Source of the DNA: Acidobacteriota bacterium
GTDB lineage: Bacteria; Acidobacteriota; Terriglobia; UBA7540
Reading direction: 5' to 3'
NCBI GenBank assembly: GCA_021789565.1
Contig: JAJYJL010000182.1
Location: 1-9,887 of the forward strand
Length of the DNA stretch: 9,887 bases
Shown here in pieces: positions 1-6,211 of this stretch. Positions within the stretch are counted from its first letter, which is position 1, and each line of letters starts with the position of its first letter. The translations under genes and the position numbers were made by a program. Under the pieces are notes generated by a model. That model was not told where the DNA came from, did no database searches, and saw only the letters and a list, made by a program, of their open reading frames with translations.

Positions 1-96
1 AGCGGGAGCGCGGTCCGGGATTGTATTGTTTCCGGGGCGGGTGTACCATCGGCGCTGTCCCAACGCTTTGTTGCTGAACGGGGAACGTCCAGAATG

Positions 97-102
97 AGGA
101 GG
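97..102 (+). promoter_or_regulatory. Shine-Dalgarno site that fixes the phosphoesterase start
   Basis: A perfect AGGAGG lies 9 nt before the ATG at 112. An in-frame ATG at 94 overlaps this site and has no comparable site upstream of it, so 112 is the better start. No convincing -35/-10 pair is visible in bases 1-93. Confidence 0.75.
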
Positions 103-111
103 ATTCTCACG

Positions 112-1611
112 ATGAAGGAACAGGCTTATCGCTGCGGTTGGCGGATTGCAGTTTGTGCATCCCTTGTGCTGGCCGCGGGGCTACTGATGGCTTCTGGCTC
201 GCCAGCCGGGGCCGCGGGCAAAGGGCAGGCGTCGCCGGCCATGAAAGACATACCGATCCAGCACGTCATTATTATTTTTCAGGAAAATCGTTCTTTTGAC
301 ACTTACTTCGGCACTTATCCCGGCGCGGACGGCATTCCGATGCGTGACGGGGCGCCCACGGTCTGTAATCCCGATCCCAAGACGGGCGAATGCGTGAAGC
401 CGTATCTCGACCACAACGACGTGAACTGCGGCGGCGAGCATGCCGCAGAAGAGTCTTTGGCGGATGTTGAGAACGGAAAGATGAACGGGTTCATCAGAGA
501 AGTACAAGCAAAGGGAGATTTCGGTTTATATCCTCTTGCATGGGCTCACAAATACTGCAAGCATCCCGCTGACCCCAAAGAGTCTGATCCCGTGATGGGA
601 TACCACGATGGGGGCGACATCCCCAACTACTGGGCCTATGCCAAAAATTTTGTGCTTCAGGACCATATGTTTGAGTCGTTGCATTCCTGGAGTTTTCCTT
701 CGCATTTGTATCTGGTTTCCGCGTGGTCGGCCACCTGCGGCCAGGTGAACAACCCCATGGGCTGCGTCAGCGCTCTGATGCCCAAGGACCGAACGCTTAA
801 AAATCCTACGCCGTTCGCCTGGACGGATATTACCTACCTGTTGCACAAGGCGCATGTGAGCTGGGTTTACTACCTGGACCACGGCGCCCTGCTGCCATCT
901 TCCGGGCGCCGGAAGACCGGCGGAAAGTTTCGAATGCCGAAAGTCCGCTCGAAAGCCGAAGCCGCCGATGGCGGTGTTCCCGTCATCTGGAACGTGCTGC
1001 CCGGCTTTTCAGACGTGCATGAGGACAATCAACAGGCCGATATCGAAGACCTGAGCCGATTTTATGCGGAGGCCAAAGAGGGAAAACTGCCCTCCGTTTC
1101 CTGGATTTCTCCCAACGGCAATGACAGCGAGCACCCGCCCGCCAAGGTCAGCGTGGGACAATCCTACGTCACCAAAATTGTGAATGCCGCGATGCAAAGC
1201 CCTGACTGGAAGAGCACCGCCATCTTCATCACCTGGGACGATTGGGGAGGGTTCTATGACCACGTGATGCCGCCCCGCGTCGATCCCATGGGCTACGGCA
1301 TCCGCGTTCCGGGCCTGGTGATCAGTCCTTATGCCAGGCGTGGGTACATCGACCATCAGACGCTGAGCTACAACGCCTATCTGAAATTTATCGAGGACGT
1401 CTTTCTCCATGGCCAGCGGCTCGATCCCAAGACCGACGGACGCCCCGATTCCAGGCCCGACGTTGGGGAAAACAGTCCGATGCTCGGGGACCTCATGAAG
1501 GACTTTGATTTTTCGCAGCCGCCCCGGCCGCCCCTGGTGCTGCCCGTTCATCCCAAGACCACGCTGGTGGAAAATCCTCCCTGCGGCCCCGGCCAATCAC
1601 ATTGTGATTGA
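112..1611 (+). CDS. Exported phosphoesterase, phospholipase C / acid phosphatase family (alkaline phosphatase superfamily)
   Basis: This is a 499-residue metal-dependent phosphoesterase, likely cleaving phosphomonoesters or phospholipid head groups outside the cytoplasm. Residues 8-36 form a Sec-type signal: a basic start, a hydrophobic core around 12-27, and an Ala/Gly-rich region with a probable cleavage near 34-37. The family signature follows directly, with [17 protein letters not shown] at 51-67; Glu58 and Asn59 are in the metal-binding position. [10 protein letters not shown] (192-201) matches the nucleophile segment, with Ser194 the best candidate nucleophile. [11 protein letters not shown] (375-385) supplies the expected metal-binding Asp376, Asp377 and His384, followed by the usual [12 protein letters not shown] segment. 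The length is normal for the family and all key positions are present, so the enzyme should be active. The substrate cannot be told from sequence; phospholipase C and acid phosphatase activities both occur in this family. It is convergent with the next gene and shares no operon in the window. Confidence 0.93.
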   Translation: MKEQAYRCGWRIAVCASLVLAAGLLMASGSPAGAAGKGQASPAMKDIPIQHVIIIFQENRSFDTYFGTYPGADGIPMRDGAPTVCNPDPKTGECVKPYLDHNDVNCGGEHAAEESLADVENGKMNGFIREVQAKGDFGLYPLAWAHKYCKHPADPKESDPVMGYHDGGDIPNYWAYAKNFVLQDHMFESLHSWSFPSHLYLVSAWSATCGQVNNPMGCVSALMPKDRTLKNPTPFAWTDITYLLHKAHVSWVYYLDHGALLPSSGRRKTGGKFRMPKVRSKAEAADGGVPVIWNVLPGFSDVHEDNQQADIEDLSRFYAEAKEGKLPSVSWISPNGNDSEHPPAKVSVGQSYVTKIVNAAMQSPDWKSTAIFITWDDWGGFYDHVMPPRVDPMGYGIRVPGLVISPYARRGYIDHQTLSYNAYLKFIEDVFLHGQRLDPKTDGRPDSRPDVGENSPMLGDLMKDFDFSQPPRPPLVLPVHPKTTLVENPPCGPGQSHCD

Positions 1612-1645
1612 TGGCGGGTCCTGCTTCGCGACGAAGGCGCCACGG

Positions 1646-1683
1646 GCGGGTCGCGCATACGTTCCGCCTCTTGGAATGTATGC
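1646..1683 (+). repeat. REP-like palindrome, copy A
   Basis: The head GCGGGT (1646-1651) and an extra CGC (1652-1654) precede the stem. The arms are GCATACGTTCC (1655-1665) and GGAATGTATGC (1673-1683), around the loop GCCTCTT. The arms pair at 10 of 11 positions, and the seventh position is a G:T mismatch. Both arms are identical to those of copy C at 2881-2915; only the loop and the CGC insertion differ. Confidence 0.7.
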
Positions 1684-1745
1684 GGCGTTTTGGCGATGCA
1701 GGATGTCGCAGTATCTCGGGAGAGGTTTCATTACAGCCTGGAACC

Positions 1746-1780
1746 GCACACATCGCAAACGCCGCGACGTGTGCACCCGC
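1746..1780 (-). repeat. REP-like palindrome, copy B (inverted)
   Basis: Read on the - strand, the head GCGGGT (1780-1775) is followed by the arm GCACACGTCGC, the loop GGCGTTT and the arm GCGATGTGTGC. The geometry matches copies A and C. Relative to copy C, stem positions 4, 9 and 10 change on both arms, so pairing is kept. The G:T mismatch at stem position 7 is also kept. Confidence 0.65.
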
Positions 1781-1820
1781 AGGGAGAGAGGGAATTAATT
1801 GAGGTTGGCTGGTCTATGGA

Positions 1821-1892
1821 GCGGCGGAACTTCCCCGGTCGAGATCCGGCATTTAGTCGAAATACGATCTCACCCTGCGGAAGTTCCGTCGC
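1821..1892. repeat. Nested inverted repeat downstream of the REPIN-like element
   Basis: The outer arms are GCGGCGGAACTTCC (1821-1834) and GGAAGTTCCGTCGC (1879-1892). They pair at 13 of 14 positions, and the exception is a G:T pair. The 44-nt interior contains a second pair, GAGATC (1841-1846) and GATCTC (1866-1871). There is no GCGGGT head, so it is not an obvious copy of the REP-like family. It could be another small palindromic element or an RNA structure in the 3' region between the convergent genes. Confidence 0.5.
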
Positions 1893-1955
1893 TTTTCAAA
1901 ATACAGATTTTAACGGGGCCCGATATGTGTCCTCTCTTGAGGCCTTCTGCTCAGG

Positions 1956-1980
1956 ATCAGGAATGATTTGCTTTCCTGAT
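1956..1980 (-). terminator. Short hairpin overlapping the stop of the secreted-protein gene
   Basis: The 8-nt arms ATCAGGAA (1956-1963) and TTCCTGAT (1973-1980) are perfect complements around a 9-nt loop and straddle the TGA at 1959-1957. In the gene's direction no T-run follows, so this is a weak candidate for an intrinsic terminator or a 3'-end stabiliser. Confidence 0.25.
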
Positions 1981-2508
1981 GGCCTGACTCGCCTCATGCT
2001 TCGCTTTTTTCGCCTCTGACTTGGATTCCCTGGTCGTGATGTTCGGATTCAGCGTGTGGATTGCCTTGCCGAGGTTATCCCCGTTCGAGAGCATAGTCGT
2101 CTTCAACTGGTCAAAAGGAATCCCCAGATTGTGCGAGACGTGAACGGCGGCGACAAACTGCCCCAGGTTTTTGAAGCCGCTGGCTGCATCCTGAAGGTTT
2201 GTTCCCGCCGGCAGCAGGGACTGAAGGTTCGAGGACAATTTCGTGTTTTGAGACAACAGGTCCGTCGGGGACTTTCTGCTGAGCGTTGAACCATTCATCC
2301 CCGCCTGCGACCCGTGTATGGTGGAGGTTCCATTGATTCCGGGCTGGCCGTGGTCGCCGGTCGGACCTGGTTCAGAACCCGGGCCGCGCCCCATGTCCAT
2401 ACCACCGCCCATGCCGCCGCCAGCGCGCCCATGCTGGGCCAGAAGTGGAATACCGGAAAGAGAGACAAAAACAGCTATCGCTGTTAGAACCAGACTGACT
2501 CGTTTCAT
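1957..2508 (-). CDS. Small secreted protein with Gly/Met-rich linker and conserved C-terminal domain (function unknown)
   Basis: This 183-residue protein carries a Sec signal peptide at 1-24 (MKR start, hydrophobic core 5-23, Ala-Gln cleavage region). Residues 27-75 are a flexible, low-complexity Gly/Met/Pro/Asn linker with GGGMGGGMDMG (30-40). Residues 81-160 look like a folded domain: SLLPAGTNLQDAASGFKNLG, then FVAAVHVSHNLGIPF, then LGKAIHTLNP. A Lys/Ala/Glu-rich, probably helical tail ends the protein (161-183). I associate the C-terminal domain with uncharacterised acidobacterial proteins, from memory only, and know no function for it. The ATG at 2508 is preferred because AAGGAG stands 6 nt upstream and a signal peptide follows at once; upstream in-frame ATGs would bury that signal. 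Two perfect palindromes stand 56-86 nt upstream of the start. Confidence 0.8.
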   Translation of the reverse strand: MKRVSLVLTAIAVFVSLSGIPLLAQHGRAGGGMGGGMDMGRGPGSEPGPTGDHGQPGINGTSTIHGSQAGMNGSTLSRKSPTDLLSQNTKLSSNLQSLLPAGTNLQDAASGFKNLGQFVAAVHVSHNLGIPFDQLKTTMLSNGDNLGKAIHTLNPNITTRESKSEAKKAKHEASQAIRKANHS

Positions 2509-2563
2509 AATTCGCTCCTTCTCATATAGATCTGATCTTTCTTCGTTCTGACCCTGAACCGGC

Positions 2564-2594
2564 CATTTGCCGGCAAATGAGCAAGCGGCCGCTT
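2564..2594. promoter_or_regulatory. Two adjacent perfect palindromes upstream of the secreted-protein gene
   Basis: CATTTGCCGGCAAATG (2564-2579) is a perfect 16-nt palindrome. AAGCGGCCGCTT (2583-2594) is a perfect 12-nt palindrome 3 nt away. They lie 56-86 nt upstream of the start at 2508, where an operator for a dimeric regulator or two hairpins in the 5' leader would be placed. Which of the two, if either, cannot be decided from one sequence. Confidence 0.4.
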
Positions 2595-2880
2595 TTCGTT
2601 GACGTCCATGGGACACGACCATTCGCTGCTTGCGGCCGAGGCTGACACGACACGGAGCTCAAAAGACAAAGGGTGCAGGTCTCGACCTTTCTTCAGCCCC
2701 TGATCGAACCCCAACGCGGCCTTACAGAGCATGTCTCGTACCAATTGTGGAGGAAAGAATCTGAAGGAGGTCCCGCATTGAAAATCAGCAAGTTATCGGC
2801 AGACCGGCGGGCGGCAAATGTGGTAATTGTCTTGTTAAATTGGCTGAAAGCGGCCATCCCTGCTGAATTTCCACCATGTC

Positions 2881-2915
2881 GCGGGTGCATACGTTCCGCA
2901 GTTTGGAATGTATGC
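2881..2915 (+). repeat. REP-like palindrome, copy C
   Basis: The head GCGGGT (2881-2886) is followed directly by GCATACGTTCC (2887-2897), the loop GCAGTTT, and GGAATGTATGC (2905-2915). The arms are identical to copy A. It lies 9 nt beyond the stop codon of the pseudokinase gene, in the opposite orientation to that transcript, so it would form a stem in its 3' end. Confidence 0.7.
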
Positions 2916-2924
2916 CACTTTCCG

Positions 2925-4298
2925 CTAAGGAGCGGCCTGCAGCGGAATGGCCTCGGTGGCGGTCCTATTAAAATCAAATTGCAAGAGCCAATCCTTCGAT
3001 ACCCGGCGGCCATTAACTTCCGCAGGCCGGAATTTCCACTGCCGCGCGGCCTCGAGAGCCAGCCCGGCAAAGTACTTGCTGGGTCCGGGAGAGTCGAGGG
3101 TCGCTTCCGCCACGTTGCCTGACGGGTCAACCGCGACTTTCACGATGACTCTCACCGTGCCTCGGATGGTGTCCATGGCGCTCCGGGGCACCTGGGGCAA
3201 AACTTTCTGCCGGACCCCGCCCTGGACAACACTGCCGGCGGGTGTCTTCAGCGCCGCTCCGGATCGAAGGGCGGGAAGTGGCGGGCGGGCGCCACGCGAG
3301 CTTTGCTGTTTGCCGCCGTTGCTTCGCGTGAGCGGCCCCGTTGAACGCGCCACCTGGTTTTGGCCTGGATTGGGCCCGGCGCGGTGGCGGTTCGCCAGCT
3401 TCAGGCCTGCCAGGATCACCGCCAGCGCCAGCGCGACCGCGCCCGCCGCCACAATGTACCGCCGTTTGGCGAACACCTTTTGCGGCCTGGCATCGGTTTT
3501 CGGCCTGGGCGCGGGCAAGGGGGCCGCGGGTGCGGCCGGCTCGAGGCGCGCCGCGAGCTCAGCCACGGTCCAGCGGCGCTCGGGGTCCCAGCGCAAACTG
3601 TTGCGCGCGATATCAAAGTAGGGCGCCGGCAGAGTTCGGGGGACCACCGGGTCCCCTTCTTCCGTCGTCACCCATGCGGGCGCATGCTGTGGCAGGAGCT
3701 CAACGAGTACCATTCCAAACGACCAGACGTCCCCGGCCGGCGAGTGCATTCCGTTTTCAGCCTCGGGAGGGTCGTAGGGCCCCTGTGTCCCTCTGCCGCC
3801 GCTCCACTCGTCCCTCCGGCAGATCCCGTCGCTCGAGAGCTTCAGTTGGCCATTGATACTCATGATGTTGGCGGGTTTCAGGCGGCCATGGACGAAACCT
3901 TTGCCGTGAAGATAGGCCAAAGTGTCAAGAATCAGCCTGAGCGTCTCTCGTGTTTCCTCTGGCGGGAATGGCACTTGTGAAAGAACTTGCGACAGGTCAA
4001 GTTCGGCGTACTCCATCACCACGTAGAGCAAGTCATTGTTCCCAAGCCGGCAGCGGCCGGTCTGAAACAGCCGGATCAGGTGAGGATGAGAAAGTTTCGC
4101 GGCTTCTTTCCATCGCGAGAGCTGGTGCCCTGCGTTCGCAGTATCCGCCGGAACCAGCTTGATCGCGGCTTTTTCAACTCCTCGTTCCGGGTCCCCGGTC
4201 AGAAACACAGCGCTGTGTTCTGAGCCGCCCAGGTACTCGCGCAGATAAAATTTTTCGTCGAGCGTCTGGCCTTCCCATTGTTTCCAGGACTGGGTCAT
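2925..4298 (-). CDS. Membrane-anchored pseudokinase fused to a TonB C-terminal domain
   Basis: This 457-residue protein has three parts. Residues 12-253 form a Ser/Thr kinase-like fold: a degenerate glycine loop LGGSEHSAVF (23-32), Lys47 in AAIKLV, Glu65 in the alpha-C helix, PPE (177-179), DVWSFG (190-195) and Arg242 near the end. The catalytic loop reads HGRLKPAN (137-144), with Arg139 where the catalytic Asp of HRD belongs. The metal-binding DFG reads SDG (156-158). Both key aspartates therefore appear lost, although a one-residue shift could place Asp157 as the DFG Asp. A Pro/Ala-rich stretch, a basic patch and one TM helix (281-298) follow, then a Pro/Gln/Arg-rich linker. The end is a TonB C-terminal domain (about 368-445) with VRVIVKVAVDPSGNVAEA and ARQWKFRPAEVNG. 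The kinase part should be cytoplasmic and the TonB part periplasmic. The ATG at 4298 gives normal spacing after a possible -10 at 4343-4338; the site before it is only a weak G-rich one. Signal sensing or scaffolding is inferred. Confidence 0.85.
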   Translation of the reverse strand: MTQSWKQWEGQTLDEKFYLREYLGGSEHSAVFLTGDPERGVEKAAIKLVPADTANAGHQLSRWKEAAKLSHPHLIRLFQTGRCRLGNNDLLYVVMEYAELDLSQVLSQVPFPPEETRETLRLILDTLAYLHGKGFVHGRLKPANIMSINGQLKLSSDGICRRDEWSGGRGTQGPYDPPEAENGMHSPAGDVWSFGMVLVELLPQHAPAWVTTEEGDPVVPRTLPAPYFDIARNSLRWDPERRWTVAELAARLEPAAPAAPLPAPRPKTDARPQKVFAKRRYIVAAGAVALALAVILAGLKLANRHRAGPNPGQNQVARSTGPLTRSNGGKQQSSRGARPPLPALRSGAALKTPAGSVVQGGVRQKVLPQVPRSAMDTIRGTVRVIVKVAVDPSGNVAEATLDSPGPSKYFAGLALEAARQWKFRPAEVNGRRVSKDWLLQFDFNRTATEAIPLQAAP

Positions 4299-4337
4299 AG
4301 GGTTTCCCCCCGGCCGCCGGTTTCCAAAGACGCTCGC

Positions 4338-4343
4338 ATTGTA
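4338..4343 (-). promoter_or_regulatory. Possible -10 element of the pseudokinase gene
   Basis: The - strand reads TACAAT here, a 5/6 match to the sigma-70 -10 consensus, about 40 nt before the ATG at 4298. No good -35 hexamer stands 16-18 nt further upstream, so any promoter would be weak or activator-dependent. Confidence 0.35.
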
Positions 4344-4368
4344 GCACCTGCGCAACCTTTACAGTAGG

Positions 4369-4397
4369 GCCCTGCTTCAGCTTGCCCTGCTTCAGCT
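4369..4397. repeat. 14-nt tandem direct repeat upstream of the pseudokinase promoter
   Basis: GCCCTGCTTCAGCT occurs twice without mismatch (4369-4382 and 4384-4397), separated by one T. The repeat ends 25 nt upstream of the possible -10 element, a typical place for an activator or repressor. A recent slippage duplication is the alternative. Confidence 0.55.
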
Positions 4398-4465
4398 CCC
4401 GGCCGGGTGAGGGGTTATTGTACCGGTCCCGAAGGGATTGAACGACTAACCCTTTCGCCGTTCGT

Positions 4466-6052
4466 TCACCGGTTGACCACCGCGGCGGCGGGCGCGCCGG
4501 CGGAAATCTCGAAGGCCTTCCCTGCCTGGCGCAGATCGTTGGCGACCAGCGCAATCCCTTCACTTTCGCTGCCTTCCACGCGAAGGTAGGTTGCCACGTC
4601 CTGCCAGGGCCGGCAGCCGTGAATCATGGCTCCCTGAACGTTGCGGAAAATCATGGCCGGACCGCCGCCCGGGTTCTGGGCGAAGCTCGCGCTCGAGATA
4701 TCCATCTGGCGAACGTCATCGGCCACCAGCGCCGGGCGCGCATCGGGCTGCTCGAAACTTGTCTGGACGTTTGCGAGTGTTAATCCCTCCACGTGGCGGC
4801 AATAGAGCGCATAGGCGGGCAACACGCCGAAGATTTTGTATTCCGGGTAGCTCTGGGGCACTTCGGGAATGGCACGCGTCACCATCTCAGCGGTGCCTCC
4901 GCCCTGGAAGCCCAGCCGAATGTTGCTGAGGGTAACGTTGCGCACTCGATGGCCAGGCAGGCCGGTAATCGAGCAGCCAGTCATTGCGGCGCCCACGGCC
5001 TCAACGTTGCTGATGACAATATTCTCCGCCTGGCCGACGGGTGGCCGGGGGTCGGCGGGCTGGACGCGGCGGCCGCGATCGCCCAGCCGGATAAAGATGG
5101 GCGCCACCACGCCGCGCATAGCAATGTTTGAGATCACCACCTCCGACAGCCTGGCGCCGTCCACCATCTCCAGAGCGATTCCGGCCAGGTTGGTTTCATA
5201 GATGGCGCAGTTCGAAATCGAGATGTTTTCAAAGCTCGACTCGGAATCGGTGCCGGCCTTGAGCGCGTTGCAGCGCGTGCGCAACACGCAGTTGGTGATG
5301 GTGACGTTGCGGGTCGCCTTCCTGCCGCCGCTTTTCAAACAGATGGCGTCATCGCCGCTGTCGATCTCGCAGTTGGCAATCCGCACGCCGTCGCAGCAGT
5401 CGATGTCGATGCCGTCGTTGTTGCGGTTCACGTGGCTGTGGACCGTAATCCCGTCAATCAGCACGCCGCTGCAGGCCAGGTAGTGCTGCACCCACATGCC
5501 CGAATTCACCAGCCGGATGCCCCGCACCGTCACGTTGCGGCATTCGGAAAAACGGATCAGGAAAGGGCGCTCTTTGCTGTCGGGCACAAAGCTCGATCCC
5601 TGGCCGTCCAGCGTGCCGCGGCCCTCGATGGAAATGTTTTCCAGCCGCTCACCGTAAATCAGGAAAATGTGCGTCCAGGGATCGTCCGTGACCGTGTGAG
5701 ACTTGAAGGCCGGAGCCTGCGGAATGTAGTCGGCCACGTTGCGGCTTCCCAGCAGCGTGGCGCCCGCTTCGAGATAAAGCCCGACATGGCTTCTCATCAG
5801 CAGCGTTCCCGACAAATACCTCCCCGGCGGAAAGCAAACCGTTCCGCCCCCCGCCGCCGCGCAGGCATCGATGGCGGACTGCAGCGCCTTCATATCCAGC
5901 TTGCTGCCGTCACCCACGGCGCCGTAATTGCGCACGTTGAAAACCGGTCCCTTGCCCGCGCTTTCAGTCCGGCCCTGGGCCGGAAGCGCACCCGCCAGAC
6001 CCAGCAGCGCTGAGCCGCAGAGAAATTGCCGTCGCAAAAAAGGTTCGGTCAT
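4466..6052 (-). CDS. Tat-exported GH28-type (polygalacturonase-like) parallel beta-helix glycosidase
   Basis: This 528-residue protein probably cleaves a pectin-type or other uronic-acid/rhamnose-containing polysaccharide in the periplasm or outside. The N-terminus FLRRQFLCGSALLGLAGA (5-22) has the twin Arg and hydrophobic core of a Tat signal. The pectate-lyase-like entry NVRNYGAVGDG (39-49) and the GGGTVCFPPGRY segment (68-79) are typical of GH28. Repeating beta-helix coils follow, such as NVTVRGI, GVLIDGI, GVRIANC and NVTITNC. The catalytic GH28 acids are present: Asp213 in NNDGIDID and Asp234/Asp235 in SGDDAICLKSG. The usual GHG histidine is replaced (CNALKAG, Asn262) and I see no RIK motif, so the activity may differ from endopolygalacturonase. 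The ATG at 6052 is chosen because GGAGG lies 5 nt upstream. The gene follows the sulfatase at 159 nt in the same direction, suggesting a joint task. Confidence 0.88.
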   Translation of the reverse strand: MTEPFLRRQFLCGSALLGLAGALPAQGRTESAGKGPVFNVRNYGAVGDGSKLDMKALQSAIDACAAAGGGTVCFPPGRYLSGTLLMRSHVGLYLEAGATLLGSRNVADYIPQAPAFKSHTVTDDPWTHIFLIYGERLENISIEGRGTLDGQGSSFVPDSKERPFLIRFSECRNVTVRGIRLVNSGMWVQHYLACSGVLIDGITVHSHVNRNNDGIDIDCCDGVRIANCEIDSGDDAICLKSGGRKATRNVTITNCVLRTRCNALKAGTDSESSFENISISNCAIYETNLAGIALEMVDGARLSEVVISNIAMRGVVAPIFIRLGDRGRRVQPADPRPPVGQAENIVISNVEAVGAAMTGCSITGLPGHRVRNVTLSNIRLGFQGGGTAEMVTRAIPEVPQSYPEYKIFGVLPAYALYCRHVEGLTLANVQTSFEQPDARPALVADDVRQMDISSASFAQNPGGGPAMIFRNVQGAMIHGCRPWQDVATYLRVEGSESEGIALVANDLRQAGKAFEISAGAPAAAVVNR

Positions 6053-6087
6053 CACAGCCTCCATCAACCTGAACGGTTTTTGTGGTC

Positions 6088-6121
6088 GTGGCGTGTGCCG
6101 CAAGCAGTCGTCGCACGCCAC
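6088..6121. other. Hairpin in the sulfatase-GH28 intergenic gap
   Basis: GTGGCGTG (6088-6095) and CACGCCAC (6114-6121) form a perfect 8-bp stem with an 18-nt loop, 36 nt before the GH28 start. No T-run follows in the genes' direction, so mRNA processing or partial termination is more plausible than a full terminator. Confidence 0.35.
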
Positions 6122-6211
6122 TGCTTTTACGCCCTCCATCTTAGGCTTGCCGTCTGCAATCCTGAATCCGCCGGGTGGCCGCACGTCCTGCTGCCTTCCG
6201 CATTCGGCCTG

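Larger units (their letters stand above)
1646..1780. repeat. REPIN-like element: two REP-like palindromes in inverted orientation
   Basis: The left half (1646-1683) reads GCGGGT, then CGC, then a hairpin on the + strand. The right half (1746-1780) reads GCGGGT plus a hairpin on the - strand. They flank a 62-nt spacer (1684-1745). Both halves have a 5' GCGGGT head and a hairpin of 11-nt arms around a 7-nt loop. This head-plus-palindrome layout, doubled in inverted orientation, is the arrangement described for REPIN elements, which are mobilised by REP-associated tyrosine (RAYT) transposases. No RAYT gene is in the window, so the mobile nature is inferred. It starts 34 nt after the phosphoesterase stop. 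Confidence 0.6.
1612..1956. other. Convergent intergenic region filled with inverted repeats
   Basis: This 345-nt stretch lies between two convergent genes. It holds the REPIN-like pair (1646-1780) and a second long inverted repeat (1821-1892). I see no convincing gene in it. The short frames that run through it contain no recognisable domain and lack good ribosome-binding sites. No classical terminator (GC stem followed by a run of T) is obvious, so the repeats themselves may end or protect the two converging transcripts. Confidence 0.6.
2509..2924. other. Intergenic region with palindromes and a REP-like copy
   Basis: This 416-nt gap separates the start of the secreted-protein gene from the stop of the pseudokinase gene (both - strand). 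It holds the tandem palindromes at 2564-2594 and REP-like copy C at 2881-2915. Between about 2600 and 2880 I see no supported gene and no clear promoter hexamers. Confidence 0.55.

Noticed and set aside
2778..3122. A TTG-started + strand frame with a good GGAGG (2766-2770) 7 nt upstream
   Set aside because: It runs through the REP-like palindrome and then antisense into the 3' end of the pseudokinase gene, and its product resembles nothing known. The Shine-Dalgarno match alone is not enough.
4299..4355. Longer N-terminus for the pseudokinase from an ATG at 4355
   Set aside because: That start lies upstream of the possible -10 at 4343-4338, and the extra residues are not part of the kinase fold.
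6053..6184. Longer N-termini for the GH28 protein (starts at 6184 or 6064)
   Set aside because: They would place up to 44 residues before the Tat signal. The ATG at 6052 has GGAGG at ideal spacing.
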